Positions 1-7,940 of a DNA stretch of 30,331 nucleotides are shown piece by piece. The position numbers and the translations under genes were made by a program. Position 1 is the first letter of the stretch. The number at the start of each line of letters is the position of its first letter. The DNA is taken from positions 1 to 30,331 of the forward strand of contig JALGZO010000458.1 in NCBI GenBank assembly GCA_025774865.1. The letters run 5' to 3'. This DNA comes from a bacterium. GTDB taxonomy: Bacteria > ARS69. Under the pieces are notes generated by a model. That model saw only the letters and a list, made by a program, of their open reading frames with translations, was not told the DNA's origin and ran no database searches.

Positions 1-74
1 TCCGTCGCAAGCTCGGCTTGACCGAGTTTCCGCTGCCGCCGGTGGACTGGAGCTCCGTCTCGCGGCGCGACTGA
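1..74 (+). CDS. C-terminal end of an unidentified protein (partial)
   Basis: An open frame enters from the left edge (first full codon at position 3) and stops with TGA at 72-74. The visible tail is 23 residues, RRKLGLTEFPLPPVDWSSVS followed by RRD. The frame has codon use like the genes downstream, but the fragment is too short to name. The next 160 bases contain no convincing gene, so the following operon probably starts independently. Function unknown. Confidence 0.45.
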   Translation, partial: RRKLGLTEFPLPPVDWSSVSRRD

Positions 75-238
75 GGACGGATTGCATCTTGCGGGCGGTC
101 GTGCAGTCTGCAATACGTCACGGTACCCCGTCCGGCTCGTTCCGACGGACCCGACTTCCGCCGGCCGCCGCCACGCATGCCCGTAACCCGGTGGTAGCGC
201 GGCGGCTGACGGTTTTCTTTCCCACACCCCACGCCCGG

Positions 239-254
239 CGGCACCCCTCTTGCA
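239..254 (+). promoter_or_regulatory. Sigma-54 (-24/-12) promoter before the kinase/ATPase operon
   Basis: The sequence reads CGGCACCCCTCTTGCA. It fits the sigma-54 consensus TGGCAC-N5-TTGCA at every position except the first. The invariant GG (240-241) and GC (252-253) are exactly ten bases apart. It lies 51 bases before the ATG at 306, and a purine-rich ribosome-binding site (GGGGGAAA) sits just before that start. An NtrC-family activator is encoded at 21277-22680 in this window. I did not identify an upstream activator site. Confidence 0.62.
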
Positions 255-305
255 CCTTCGCCCGAACGAATCATTGCGTCTTCTCACGAGGGCCGGGGGA
301 AAGCC

Positions 306-2138
306 ATGCCACCAGGCGGGGAGACCGAGCGCGGTGAGTCGCTCGGGGGAGACCAGCGCGGCAGGCTCGAAGGCCAACGGAAAGCGCGGAGCTGGGCCCC
401 ACTTCAGGGCGGGATCCTGTTCGCGCTCGCTTTGGTCGCGACCGGGCTGCAGCATCGGGCGAGCGTCCTCGATCAGACGAGGGATCTCGAGCAGCGAGGA
501 CGATCGCTCGCCGAGATGGTCGCGCACGCCATCGGTCCGAAAATCTCGGACGACTCGTCGTCGCGGGTGGCGCGGATCTTTCCCACCGCGATCCGCGACG
601 GGCATCTGATCGCGGGCGCAGTTCTCGATGCGGAGGACACGATCGTTGCCCACACGAACCCGGAGCGTGTGGGCGCGCCCGCGTCACCCGACCTCGACAC
701 CGCCCTTTTCGGAGAGGCGGACGGCCGGGTCTTTTCACACCCGGTCGTCGGCCCCGACGGGCGAAGCGGGACCGTGACCCTTCTCGTGCCCGGTTCTCCC
801 GCGGCCGCGAGTGCCGCGACGTGGCGGCTCCTGCTGACGCCCGGGTTGATACTCCTCGCGTGGCTCGCGACGAACCGGATCGCGGTCCGCCAATTACTCG
901 CCCCGACGAGGGACTCCCTCCGGCGGCTGACCCGAGCGCTGGACGGCGCCCCGGAAGAGGGCGAGCCCCCTCCGTCGGAGGTCGCCGAGTCGGCGTTGGC
1001 CATGGACGGGCTGGTCTCCCGGGTCGAGGCGCTCCGAGAATCGGAGCACGAGCTCACCGTGAGAAACCAGATCCTCAGCTACCGCAAGGAGAGGATGGAG
1101 CTGATCCTCCATCGATTCCCGGACGGGTTGATCGTCGCCGACCCCGCGAGGAACGTGATCTTCGCGAACCCCGCATCTGTCCGCGCCCTGGGAATGGCGG
1201 CCGCGGATCTGGTCGGCACGAACCTCCGAGAGTGCCCCCCGGCGCTCGGCCAGCTCATCGACGTGGCGGATCGCAGCGGGCGGGCCGTCGTGCCCGCCGA
1301 GCTGGCCGGCCCCGACCGACACCTGAGCTTGACGCGCGCTCCGCTGATGGCCTCGGGGAATCAGGCCGTCGGCACCCTCTACACGCTTCGGGACGTCACC
1401 GCGCAGCAGGCGTCACAACGGGCCCAGGCGGAATTCCTCTCGCAGGTCACCCACGAGCTCAAGGCCCCGCTGCACACGATCGTCGCGTACGTGGAGGAGC
1501 TCGCCGATGACGAGGGATTGACGCGCGAAGAGCGGCGAGACTACTCGAATACGCTCGACGCCGAGGTGAATCGCATGGCGCAGCTCATCTCCAATCTGCT
1601 CCAGCTCTCTCGCATCCAGCTCGGCAATCTCTCGGCGCAGCGAGGATTCGTGAAACCGTCGTCTCTCATCGCCGACCAGGCCGCTTCGCAGCGCGCGGCC
1701 GCCGAGGATCGGCAGCTCGAACTCGAGACGAGCATCCCGGAGAACCTGCCGGCTCTGTATGGAGACAAGGATCTCCTCGGCGTCGCCATCACCAATCTCC
1801 TCACGAACGCGATCAAGTACACCCGACCGGGAGGCCACGTCCGCGTTGCCGCCTCGGCCACGCCGGGCGGGGTGTCGGTCGAGATATCCGACACGGGAGT
1901 CGGAGTCCCGAAGGAAGAGCAAGCCCGCATTTTCGAGAGGTTCGCCCGGTCGGAGCAAGACTGGGTGCAGGAGCAATCCGGGTCGGGGCTGGGACTGTCG
2001 CTCGTCAAGGAGATCGTCGAGATTCACGAGGGGCAGATTTCCGTGGAAAGCGAAGTCGGCAAGGGAAGCTGCTTCCGAATCTCGTTGCCCTGCCGGGAAG
2101 CGGGCACACGCCCGGACGTCGTGGAATCTTTGACGTGA
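306..2138 (+). CDS. Membrane PAS sensor histidine kinase
   Basis: This 610-residue kinase opens the regulatory cassette. Two hydrophobic stretches (about residues 36-50 and 173-193) flank a roughly 120-residue presumably extracytoplasmic sensor region. A linker/HAMP-like stretch and coiled coil follow (about 195-260), then a PAS domain (about 263-365). The dimerisation helix carries the phospho-acceptor in HELKAPLH (His383). The ATPase domain shows the N box NLLTNAIKYT (497-506), DTGVG (529-533) and GSGLGLSL (559-566). The start is ATG 306 behind GGGGGAAA and downstream of a sigma-54-type promoter. The receiver gene begins 33 bases after the stop, so that protein is the likely phosphotransfer partner. 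The signal sensed is unknown. Confidence 0.9.
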   Translation: MPPGGETERGESLGGDQRGRLEGQRKARSWAPLQGGILFALALVATGLQHRASVLDQTRDLEQRGRSLAEMVAHAIGPKISDDSSSRVARIFPTAIRDGHLIAGAVLDAEDTIVAHTNPERVGAPASPDLDTALFGEADGRVFSHPVVGPDGRSGTVTLLVPGSPAAASAATWRLLLTPGLILLAWLATNRIAVRQLLAPTRDSLRRLTRALDGAPEEGEPPPSEVAESALAMDGLVSRVEALRESEHELTVRNQILSYRKERMELILHRFPDGLIVADPARNVIFANPASVRALGMAAADLVGTNLRECPPALGQLIDVADRSGRAVVPAELAGPDRHLSLTRAPLMASGNQAVGTLYTLRDVTAQQASQRAQAEFLSQVTHELKAPLHTIVAYVEELADDEGLTREERRDYSNTLDAEVNRMAQLISNLLQLSRIQLGNLSAQRGFVKPSSLIADQAASQRAAAEDRQLELETSIPENLPALYGDKDLLGVAITNLLTNAIKYTRPGGHVRVAASATPGGVSVEISDTGVGVPKEEQARIFERFARSEQDWVQEQSGSGLGLSLVKEIVEIHEGQISVESEVGKGSCFRISLPCREAGTRPDVVESLT

Positions 2139-2171
2139 TGCGATCGACGCGGTGGACCGAGGAGTAAGCCG

Positions 2172-2567
2172 ATGAGCACGAAGAGAGTACTGATCGTCGA
2201 CGACGATTCGAGCGTACGACGAGTGCTCGCTCGATCCTTCGAGCGCGCGGGATTCGAGGTGGGGACGGCGGGCGACGGAGAGGCCGCTCTCACCGAACTC
2301 GTCGGTGCGCACTTCGACGCGATGATCTGCGACATCCAGATGCCGAAGATGAGCGGCCCGATGCTTTGCCAGCACCTCGCCTCGACCGGACCCTACCTGC
2401 CCGGTTGCACGCTGATCGTGACTTCACACACCGGGGCCGAGGATCGCGACTGGGTGTCCTCCTTCCAGGGGGTCTCCGTCATCGAGAAGCCGGTCGGCCC
2501 GAAGCAGCTGCTCCGAGAGGTTCGGCAACGCCTGCAGGCGCAGACTTCGACGGGAGCGGATCGATGA
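2172..2567 (+). CDS. Single-domain response regulator (CheY-like)
   Basis: A 131-residue protein made of one receiver domain, with no output domain. All catalytic positions are present: acidic cluster Asp10-Asp11-Asp12, phospho-acceptor Asp54 in ICDIQMPKMSG, Thr84 and Lys106 (EKPVG). GAGGAG precedes the ATG. The stop overlaps the next start as ATGA (2564-2567). Lying between a histidine kinase and an HD-GYP protein, it probably passes phosphoryl signals within this cassette, acting by protein contact rather than DNA binding. The downstream target is not shown by the sequence. Confidence 0.9.
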   Translation: MSTKRVLIVDDDSSVRRVLARSFERAGFEVGTAGDGEAALTELVGAHFDAMICDIQMPKMSGPMLCQHLASTGPYLPGCTLIVTSHTGAEDRDWVSSFQGVSVIEKPVGPKQLLREVRQRLQAQTSTGADR

Positions 2568-3991
2568 CCACCGCCGCCGCGTTCGCGTCCTTCGTCCGCT
2601 CGTCTTGCGAGGGTCTGATTCGCAACCTCGCGGAGACCCTCGACACGCCGCTCGCCGTGCTCGATCACGCCGGCGAGGTCGTGCTCGGAGCCCCGGACGG
2701 ATGCGACATCGAAACCGCGCGCCCAGCGGACCGATCGATGGCGGCCCCGATCGAGGTCGGCGGTGACTCGCACGGCAGTCTCGTCGCGCTCCGCGAGGAA
2801 CCGACCCTTGCTCCGCTCCTCCAATCGCTGGCGCAGGACATCGGGACCCGGTTCGGATTGGAGCGTGATCTCAATCACCTCACCGACACGCTGTCGCACT
2901 CCTGCGACGAGATCAACCTGCTCTATCGCTTCGCTCGAATCCTCAGGAGCGACGAGGAGTTCGAGCCGAACGCCCACCGTCTGCTCGAGGAGACGGCTGA
3001 CCTGCTGGAGCATCGCCTCGTGGTTCTCGGAATGGCGAGCCAGGGTCGCTTCGCGTGGAAGGCGGGACCCGAGCTCGAGATGTCGAAGAGCCTCTCCTGG
3101 GTGGTCTCGAACCAGGCGATCCTCGAGAGCGTCCACGCCGAGGTCGGTCGCGAGCTGCGCGAGGAGGGAGTCGGGCAGCAGAGACGCGCCGGTTCGCTGC
3201 CCTCTCCCTTCGGCGTCGTCGAGTACATGCTGACCCCGGTTTCCGTGCGCTCGGAGGTGGCGGGGTACGCGGGACTGTTCAAGGCCGCGGACGACCCCCC
3301 GTTCGAAACGACGGAGCTCCGGTTCCTGGAGTGTCTCACGGCGGAACTCGGCAACGCCGCGACGGCCCGCGAGCTCCAGGACGAGCTCAGCGAGCTCCTG
3401 TTCAATGTCGTGCAGAGCCTCGTCGCCGCGATCGAGGCGAAGGACGAGTACACCCGCGGTCACTCGCAGCGGGTCTACCAACTGTCCCTTCGGATCGGGC
3501 AGCGAATGGGACTGCCTCCGCAGGAGCTCCAGACGCTGTCCTGGGCGGCGCTGCTGCACGACATCGGGAAGATCGCCATCGACGGTCAGGTGCTCAACAA
3601 GATCGCGAAGCTCACCGAGGAAGAGTTTCAGATGATCAAGTCGCATCCGGAACGCGGCTGCCGCGTGCTCGAGCCGATTCCGCAGCTCCGCGGCGTGCTT
3701 CCGGGGATTCGCCACCACCACGAGCGTTTCGATGGCAAGGGATACCCCGACAACCTGAAGGGAGAGGAAATCCCGATGCTGGCGCGCATCATTTCGGTCG
3801 CCGACAGCTACGACGCGATCGTATCCGCGCGCGCCTACCGTCCCGCTCGCACCAAGAACTTCGCATTGGACGAAGTCCGACAGGGCGCCGGAGCGCAGTT
3901 CGATCCCCAGGTTGCCCAGACGATGCTCGAGCTCGCCGTCGAAGGGTTCTTGCCCGAGATGGAGATCAACCGCAACGGAGATTCGGCGTGA
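2564..3991 (+). CDS. GAF-like plus HD-GYP domain protein, probable c-di-GMP phosphodiesterase
   Basis: The frame is open further upstream, but the ATG at 2564 overlapping the previous stop (ATGA) is the sensible start, giving 475 residues. Residues about 1-115 form an N-terminal sensor-like region and about 115-270 look GAF-like. The HD-GYP domain fills about 285-460. It shows GHSQRV, the HD pair in LLHDIGK (His332-Asp333), KSHPERG, HHHERFDGKGYP (GYP at 393-395) and ADSYDAI. The metal ligands and the GYP signature expected of active enzymes are all present. The family hydrolyses cyclic di-GMP. The gene is followed by a STAS protein and an assembly ATPase in one coupled run, so control of fibre assembly or secretion by c-di-GMP is a reasonable inference. 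Confidence 0.9.
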   Translation: MTTAAAFASFVRSSCEGLIRNLAETLDTPLAVLDHAGEVVLGAPDGCDIETARPADRSMAAPIEVGGDSHGSLVALREEPTLAPLLQSLAQDIGTRFGLERDLNHLTDTLSHSCDEINLLYRFARILRSDEEFEPNAHRLLEETADLLEHRLVVLGMASQGRFAWKAGPELEMSKSLSWVVSNQAILESVHAEVGRELREEGVGQQRRAGSLPSPFGVVEYMLTPVSVRSEVAGYAGLFKAADDPPFETTELRFLECLTAELGNAATARELQDELSELLFNVVQSLVAAIEAKDEYTRGHSQRVYQLSLRIGQRMGLPPQELQTLSWAALLHDIGKIAIDGQVLNKIAKLTEEEFQMIKSHPERGCRVLEPIPQLRGVLPGIRHHHERFDGKGYPDNLKGEEIPMLARIISVADSYDAIVSARAYRPARTKNFALDEVRQGAGAQFDPQVAQTMLELAVEGFLPEMEINRNGDSA

Positions 3992-4323
3992 ACATCAGAA
4001 CGACGAAGCTGGGCGTCGGCATCTACCTCCAACCCAACGGAGCTCTCGTCGAGGAGAGCCTCGGCGATCTGCGGCAGTCCGTCGGGGCGCTCAACGCCGG
4101 GCAACCTCTCCATCTCGTCCTCGATCTTCGTCAAGTTCCGTTCTTCGACAGCGCTGGGCTCGAGTACTTGCTGGATCTGTCGATCGAGCTGAGGGAAGCG
4201 GGCGGCTCGCTCCGTCTCGCCAACGCGAACTCGATCGGCCGCGATGTCCTGGCGATGACTCGCCTCGACCGGACGATCGCCGTCCATCAGGACTTGGAGA
4301 GCGCCGGCCGGAGCTTCGTGTGA
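3988..4323 (+). CDS. STAS-domain protein (anti-anti-sigma-factor type)
   Basis: A 111-residue single STAS domain. The start is GTG 3988, overlapping the HD-GYP stop as GTGA. The motif FFDSAGLEYLL carries Ser55, the residue phosphorylated in SpoIIAA-like antagonists, and strands such as LHLVLDLRQV fit the fold. In the known family such proteins swap between a serine kinase and a partner. No SpoIIAB-like kinase or anti-sigma gene is visible in the window. Its stop overlaps the start of the ATPase gene (GTGA, 4320-4323), so it may work within the signalling cassette upstream or on the assembly machine. The partner is unknown. Confidence 0.85.
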   Translation: MNIRTTKLGVGIYLQPNGALVEESLGDLRQSVGALNAGQPLHLVLDLRQVPFFDSAGLEYLLDLSIELREAGGSLRLANANSIGRDVLAMTRLDRTIAVHQDLESAGRSFV

Positions 4324-6029
4324 ACCCGACAGGGGTCGCCCGGAAAGCTCTGCTCGGCGACCTGCTCATCGAGAAGGGTCTGATCACCCCCGAGCAGCGG
4401 GACGAGGCGCTGGCCGCGAGCCGCGAGAGCGGACACCGCCTCGGCGAAGTACTCGTCGAGCGCGGTTTCCTGACGTCCGAAGACGTCAGCCGGGCACTCG
4501 CCGAACGAGGGGGTCTCCCCTATTTCCGTCTTCGGAAGGGCCTCGTCGATCCCCGGATCGTGAAGATCCTGCCGCGGGAGAAGGCCGAGCTCCACGAAGT
4601 TCTCCCGCTGTTCCGCGTGCACGACAAGCTCACGCTCGCCATCAGCGATCCGAACAAGATCTTCATCCTCGATGTCATCTACAAGCTCACGGGCTGCGAG
4701 ATTCAGCCGGTCGTCGCTCTCCGAGCCGACATCCTCCGGATGATCGACGAGGTCTATGTCGACGGCGAAGTACCGATGGAGGAGTTCATCTCCGACCTCG
4801 ACGATTCCGATCTCGAGCTCGTCTCGGTCGACACCTCCGCGGGGTTCGAGGACATCGCCCAGATGGCGGGCGACAGTCCGACGATCAGTCTCGTGAACCA
4901 CGTGATCCTGAAGGCGATGAAGGAGCGCGCGAGTGACATTCACATCGAGCCGGAGCGATCCTTCCTCCGTGTCCGCTTCCGCATCGACGGCATGCTCTAC
5001 GAAGTCATGCGCCACCGCATCGAGCTTCACGCCCCGGTGATCTCGCGGTTGAAACTGATGGCGAACGTCGACATCGCCGAGCGCCGCCTGCCTCAGGACG
5101 GCCGGATTCAGGTGCTCGCGCAGGGACGCACCGTGGATCTTCGCTTCTCCTCGCTGCCCGGAGTGATCGGCGAGAAGGTCGTCCTTCGCGTGCTCGACCG
5201 CGAGCGAGGCGTGCTTGGCCCGGAGGAGCTCGGCTTTCGCGCCGGGACGCTGGGCGCCTTTCGATCGCTCCTGCGGCGTCCGCATGGGCTCGTGTTGGTG
5301 ACCGGCCCCACCGGCAGCGGCAAGACCACGACCCTCTACGCCGGCCTGCGCGAGCTCAACTCGCTCGAGAAGAACATCGTGACGATCGAGGACCCGGTCG
5401 AATACCAGTTCGAGATCATCAATCAGAATCAGGTCAAGGACGAGATCGGGCTCACGTTCGCGAGGCTCCTGCGGCACACGTTGCGACAGGACCCGGACGT
5501 GCTGATGGTCGGCGAGATCCGCGACTCCGAGACGGCGCAGATCGCCGTCCAGGCGGCGCTCACCGGGCACCTCGTTCTGTCGACGATGCACACGAACGAC
5601 GCGGCCGGGTCGATCACCCGGCTCCTCGAGATCGGCATCGAACCGTACCTGCTCGCTCCGTCGCTCATCGGCGTCATCGCCCAGCGGCTGGTACGGACGA
5701 TTTGCCCCGACTGCGCGACCTCCTACCACGCGACCGAGACGGAGCGGAATGCGCTGGAAGCATCCGATCGGCCGACGCTCAAGCTGACGCGTGGTCGCGG
5801 CTGCGCGAGCTGCTTCGACTCCGGATATCGGGGCCGGCTCGGGATCTACGAGCTGCTCACGGTGGACCGTGAGCTCCGGGAGCTGCTGCTCGGCAACCCC
5901 ACGCTCGATGAGGTGCGCCAGCACCAGGAGCGGCACGAACACCCGACGTTGCGTCACGAGGCGATCCGCCGAGTGCTGGAAGGAAAGACGACGCTCGAGG
6001 AAATCTCGCGCGCCGTCATCATCGAATAG
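4320..6029 (+). CDS. gspE: GspE/PilB-family assembly ATPase
   Basis: A 569-residue hexameric-type secretion/pilus ATPase, cytoplasmic, which powers pseudopilin polymerisation. The GTG start at 4320 gives the usual GspE N-terminus beginning with a two-unit MshEN-like domain (LLGDLLIEKG, about 12-34; RLGEVLVERG, 40-62). The catalytic part has Walker A GPTGSGKT (329-336), the Asp box around IEDPVEYQ, Walker B ending in VGEIRD (Gly398-Glu399), and a His box. A four-cysteine zinc site CPDC (462-465) / CASC (495-498) marks the GspE/PilB extension type rather than PilT. GspF, pseudopilins, PilM-P-like proteins and a secretin are encoded just downstream. The MshEN repeats lack some c-di-GMP-contact residues (Arg in the first unit, the terminal Gln in both). 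Confidence 0.95.
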   Translation: MNPTGVARKALLGDLLIEKGLITPEQRDEALAASRESGHRLGEVLVERGFLTSEDVSRALAERGGLPYFRLRKGLVDPRIVKILPREKAELHEVLPLFRVHDKLTLAISDPNKIFILDVIYKLTGCEIQPVVALRADILRMIDEVYVDGEVPMEEFISDLDDSDLELVSVDTSAGFEDIAQMAGDSPTISLVNHVILKAMKERASDIHIEPERSFLRVRFRIDGMLYEVMRHRIELHAPVISRLKLMANVDIAERRLPQDGRIQVLAQGRTVDLRFSSLPGVIGEKVVLRVLDRERGVLGPEELGFRAGTLGAFRSLLRRPHGLVLVTGPTGSGKTTTLYAGLRELNSLEKNIVTIEDPVEYQFEIINQNQVKDEIGLTFARLLRHTLRQDPDVLMVGEIRDSETAQIAVQAALTGHLVLSTMHTNDAAGSITRLLEIGIEPYLLAPSLIGVIAQRLVRTICPDCATSYHATETERNALEASDRPTLKLTRGRGCASCFDSGYRGRLGIYELLTVDRELRELLLGNPTLDEVRQHQERHEHPTLRHEAIRRVLEGKTTLEEISRAVIIE

Positions 6030-6044
6030 GCACGGTCCGCCGGC

Positions 6045-6953
6045 TCATTGGATTCGCTTTCCCGTTCGCTGAAGCACGTTCCGCGGGTACACGAGCTCGG
6101 TGAACGTGATCGACTCGTCCGCGTCACTCGTGAGCGTCAGCGAGAGCGAAATGATCGGCCCGCGCGTCGACGAGGGCAGCACGTACGTCGCGGTGAACGC
6201 AGTGACGTGCGTGCACAGGTCCCCTCCGGCTGCGGTCTGCGGCACGACCTCACGAAGCACGCCGCGGCCCGCGTCGAGCTCGAACACCACGGGGTTGAGC
6301 CGGTCCTCCGTGAATTGCCCGTCCTCGTCGTCGTCGCTCGTCGTGCTCGTGACGATCTGCTCGTCGATCTGTCCGTCACCGTCGTCGTCCACGTTCGCGA
6401 GTCCCGCTTCGCCATCCTCGTTCATGTCGAAAGGGACGTCCTCGTCGATGTTGCCGTCGCCGTCATTGTCCCGTCCGTCCCACGGATCCTCGTTCCACAG
6501 CCCGTCCTCGTCGTCGTCGTCGGGGGCCCGGAGCGGATCCGCCGGCAACTCGTCCACCAGCCCGTCGCCATCGTCGTCGTACCCCTGGATGCCGGCATAG
6601 CCGTCGAGCGTCATGTCGTCCCCCAGGTCTTCGTCGATGCGGGGAAACGTGGTGTCGCCGAAGTAGGAGTCGACGTCGTCGTCGAGAGCGCCGGACACCG
6701 CCAGCGTTGTCCGACTCGGGGTGTGGGCATTCGGAAAGTGGACGATCGTCGCGCGGCGGACGCTCGTCGCCATCCGCCCCATCGCCGCGATGCCCTCCGA
6801 GTACAGGTCGGACTTGTCGTCTCCCACCGCCTGCGCCTCGAGGCTCGTCTGCACCAGGCCCGCGAGCGCGACGCACAGGAGGGCCAGAAGGCCGAGCGCC
6901 AGCGTCAATTCCACGAGCGTGAATCCCGGTGAACCGGGGCGGCGACGGCTCAC
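6045..6953 (-). CDS. GspJ-like pseudopilin with calcium-loop repeats
   Basis: A 302-residue last gene of an inverted minor-pilin operon. The class III prepilin signal is clear: after a basic leader, cleavage would fall at G|FTLVE with Glu at mature position 5, followed by a hydrophobic helix. Between about residues 118 and 220 there are six acidic loops of the type DxDxDG with a following Glu or Asp, for example DDDGDGLVDE, DNDGDGNIDED and DDDGDGQIDE. They resemble dockerin, thrombospondin-3 or EF-hand calcium loops. The C-terminal third looks like an ordinary pseudopilin domain. Position in the operon suggests GspJ, but the insertion is unusual. ATGA overlap (6950-6953) couples it to the gene upstream. 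It converges on gspE with a 15-base gap. Confidence 0.82.
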   Translation of the reverse strand: MSRRRPGSPGFTLVELTLALGLLALLCVALAGLVQTSLEAQAVGDDKSDLYSEGIAAMGRMATSVRRATIVHFPNAHTPSRTTLAVSGALDDDVDSYFGDTTFPRIDEDLGDDMTLDGYAGIQGYDDDGDGLVDELPADPLRAPDDDDEDGLWNEDPWDGRDNDGDGNIDEDVPFDMNEDGEAGLANVDDDGDGQIDEQIVTSTTSDDDEDGQFTEDRLNPVVFELDAGRGVLREVVPQTAAGGDLCTHVTAFTATYVLPSSTRGPIISLSLTLTSDADESITFTELVYPRNVLQRTGKRIQ

Positions 6954-7363
6954 AGCTTGCCCACCCAGCCGCCGTGATCGACCACGACGGTTTCGAGCGA
7001 TCGATCACGCAGCGTGATGACGACATGCTTCGCTGCGACCTCCGGCAGGGCGTCGCCGTCCAGGTCGAGCGGCGTCACGGTCCAGACGACCTGGTAGGCG
7101 GTCCCTCCCACGTTCACGTTGGCCTGACCGCTCGCCACCGCGGAGAACCGCTCGGCGAGCAAGAGTTCCAGGAAGCTTCGCAGGTGGCCATCGACCTGAG
7201 CCTCCGTCGCGTGGGCGTCGAGAGCGCGCAGCCCCGTGTAGTAGGCCTCCGAGATCGCGACAACCGAGAATCCGAGGATCACGATCGAGAGCAGTACCTC
7301 GACCAGAGTCGTTCCGCGGGACGCCGTGCGGGCCCCGGCGCGAGGGCGGGCTCGGCTACTCAA
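6950..7363 (-). CDS. GspI/PilV-like minor pseudopilin
   Basis: A 137-residue prepilin-like protein. A basic leader ends at SRG|TTLVEVLL, where Gly is the cleavage residue and Glu sits at mature position 5. The helix VLLSIVILGFSVVAISEAYY follows. The remaining about 95 residues form a small globular domain rich in valine. Length and N-terminus match GspI or PilV. The start overlaps the end of the GspH-like gene by eight bases, and the stop overlaps the GspJ-like gene (ATGA). In type II systems such proteins build the tip complex of the pseudopilus, which is the likely role here. Confidence 0.8.
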   Translation of the reverse strand: MSSRARPRAGARTASRGTTLVEVLLSIVILGFSVVAISEAYYTGLRALDAHATEAQVDGHLRSFLELLLAERFSAVASGQANVNVGGTAYQVVWTVTPLDLDGDALPEVAAKHVVITLRDRSLETVVVDHGGWVGKL

Positions 7364-7940
7364 CGACCACTTCGATCGCGCTCACCTCCGTGCGCGTCAC
7401 CCGGCCGGTGACGACATCGACGGTGAGCAGGACGCCGACCTCCCCGAGCCCCAGCCGGACCGAGCCGCCCTCCGACGGCCGGCCTCGATCGTCGAACGTG
7501 ATCCCGTCGTCCGGGCCGAAATCCACGGCGGTTACGTCGACACCCCGGAAGCGGGCGTCCTTGCCGAAGTTCACTTGATAGCCGTGGCCGCGCTTGAGGG
7601 GATGCTGGACGACGGCGTACTGGATCGCTTCGACCTTGCTCGCGGCGATCTCGCTCACGAGGTCGTCCTTCAGTCCGACCAGGTCGGCGCTGTCGGGCGA
7701 CGCCTGTTCGACGACGAAGGTGTCGGCCGCCAGATCGAAGGTCACCCGGCACGGTCGCCCCTGACTCGCGGCCGACATCCGCGCGAACCGGAGCGCCGTC
7801 ACGGTCTCCCCCGCGGCGGCCGAGAGAGCCGCCTCTTGCAGGGACGAGCTCAAGAGCGGCCGGCTGATCGCCGCCACGACCGCGACCACGAGGAGGACGA
7901 GCACGATCTCGACGACGGAGTAGCCGCGAATGTCTCTCAA
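7356..7940 (-). CDS. GspH/FimT-like minor pseudopilin
   Basis: The frame is open far upstream, but that part is a shadow of the neighbouring gene. The TTG at 7940, which overlaps the upstream stop as TTGA, gives a 194-residue protein with a standard prepilin N-terminus. The short leader ends at DIRG|YSVVEIVLVLL, with Glu at mature position 5. ALSAAAGETVTALRFARMSA is the typical GspH/FimT helix end, followed by a beta-rich domain. The same kind of 4-base overlap occurs at most junctions in this window, which supports the non-ATG start. Likely a minor subunit of the pseudopilus tip. Confidence 0.78.
   Translation of the reverse strand: MRDIRGYSVVEIVLVLLVVAVVAAISRPLLSSSLQEAALSAAAGETVTALRFARMSAASQGRPCRVTFDLAADTFVVEQASPDSADLVGLKDDLVSEIAASKVEAIQYAVVQHPLKRGHGYQVNFGKDARFRGVDVTAVDFGPDDGITFDDRGRPSEGGSVRLGLGEVGVLLTVDVVTGRVTRTEVSAIEVVVE

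Noticed and set aside
1413-3721. Long minus-strand frames opposite the kinase, receiver and HD-GYP genes
   Set aside because: They match codon-position shadows of the plus-strand genes and carry no domain features.
4287-5957. Minus-strand open frame of 556 codons opposite gspE
   Set aside because: Mirror of the ATPase gene; no motifs, and it would require complete overlap with a certain gene.
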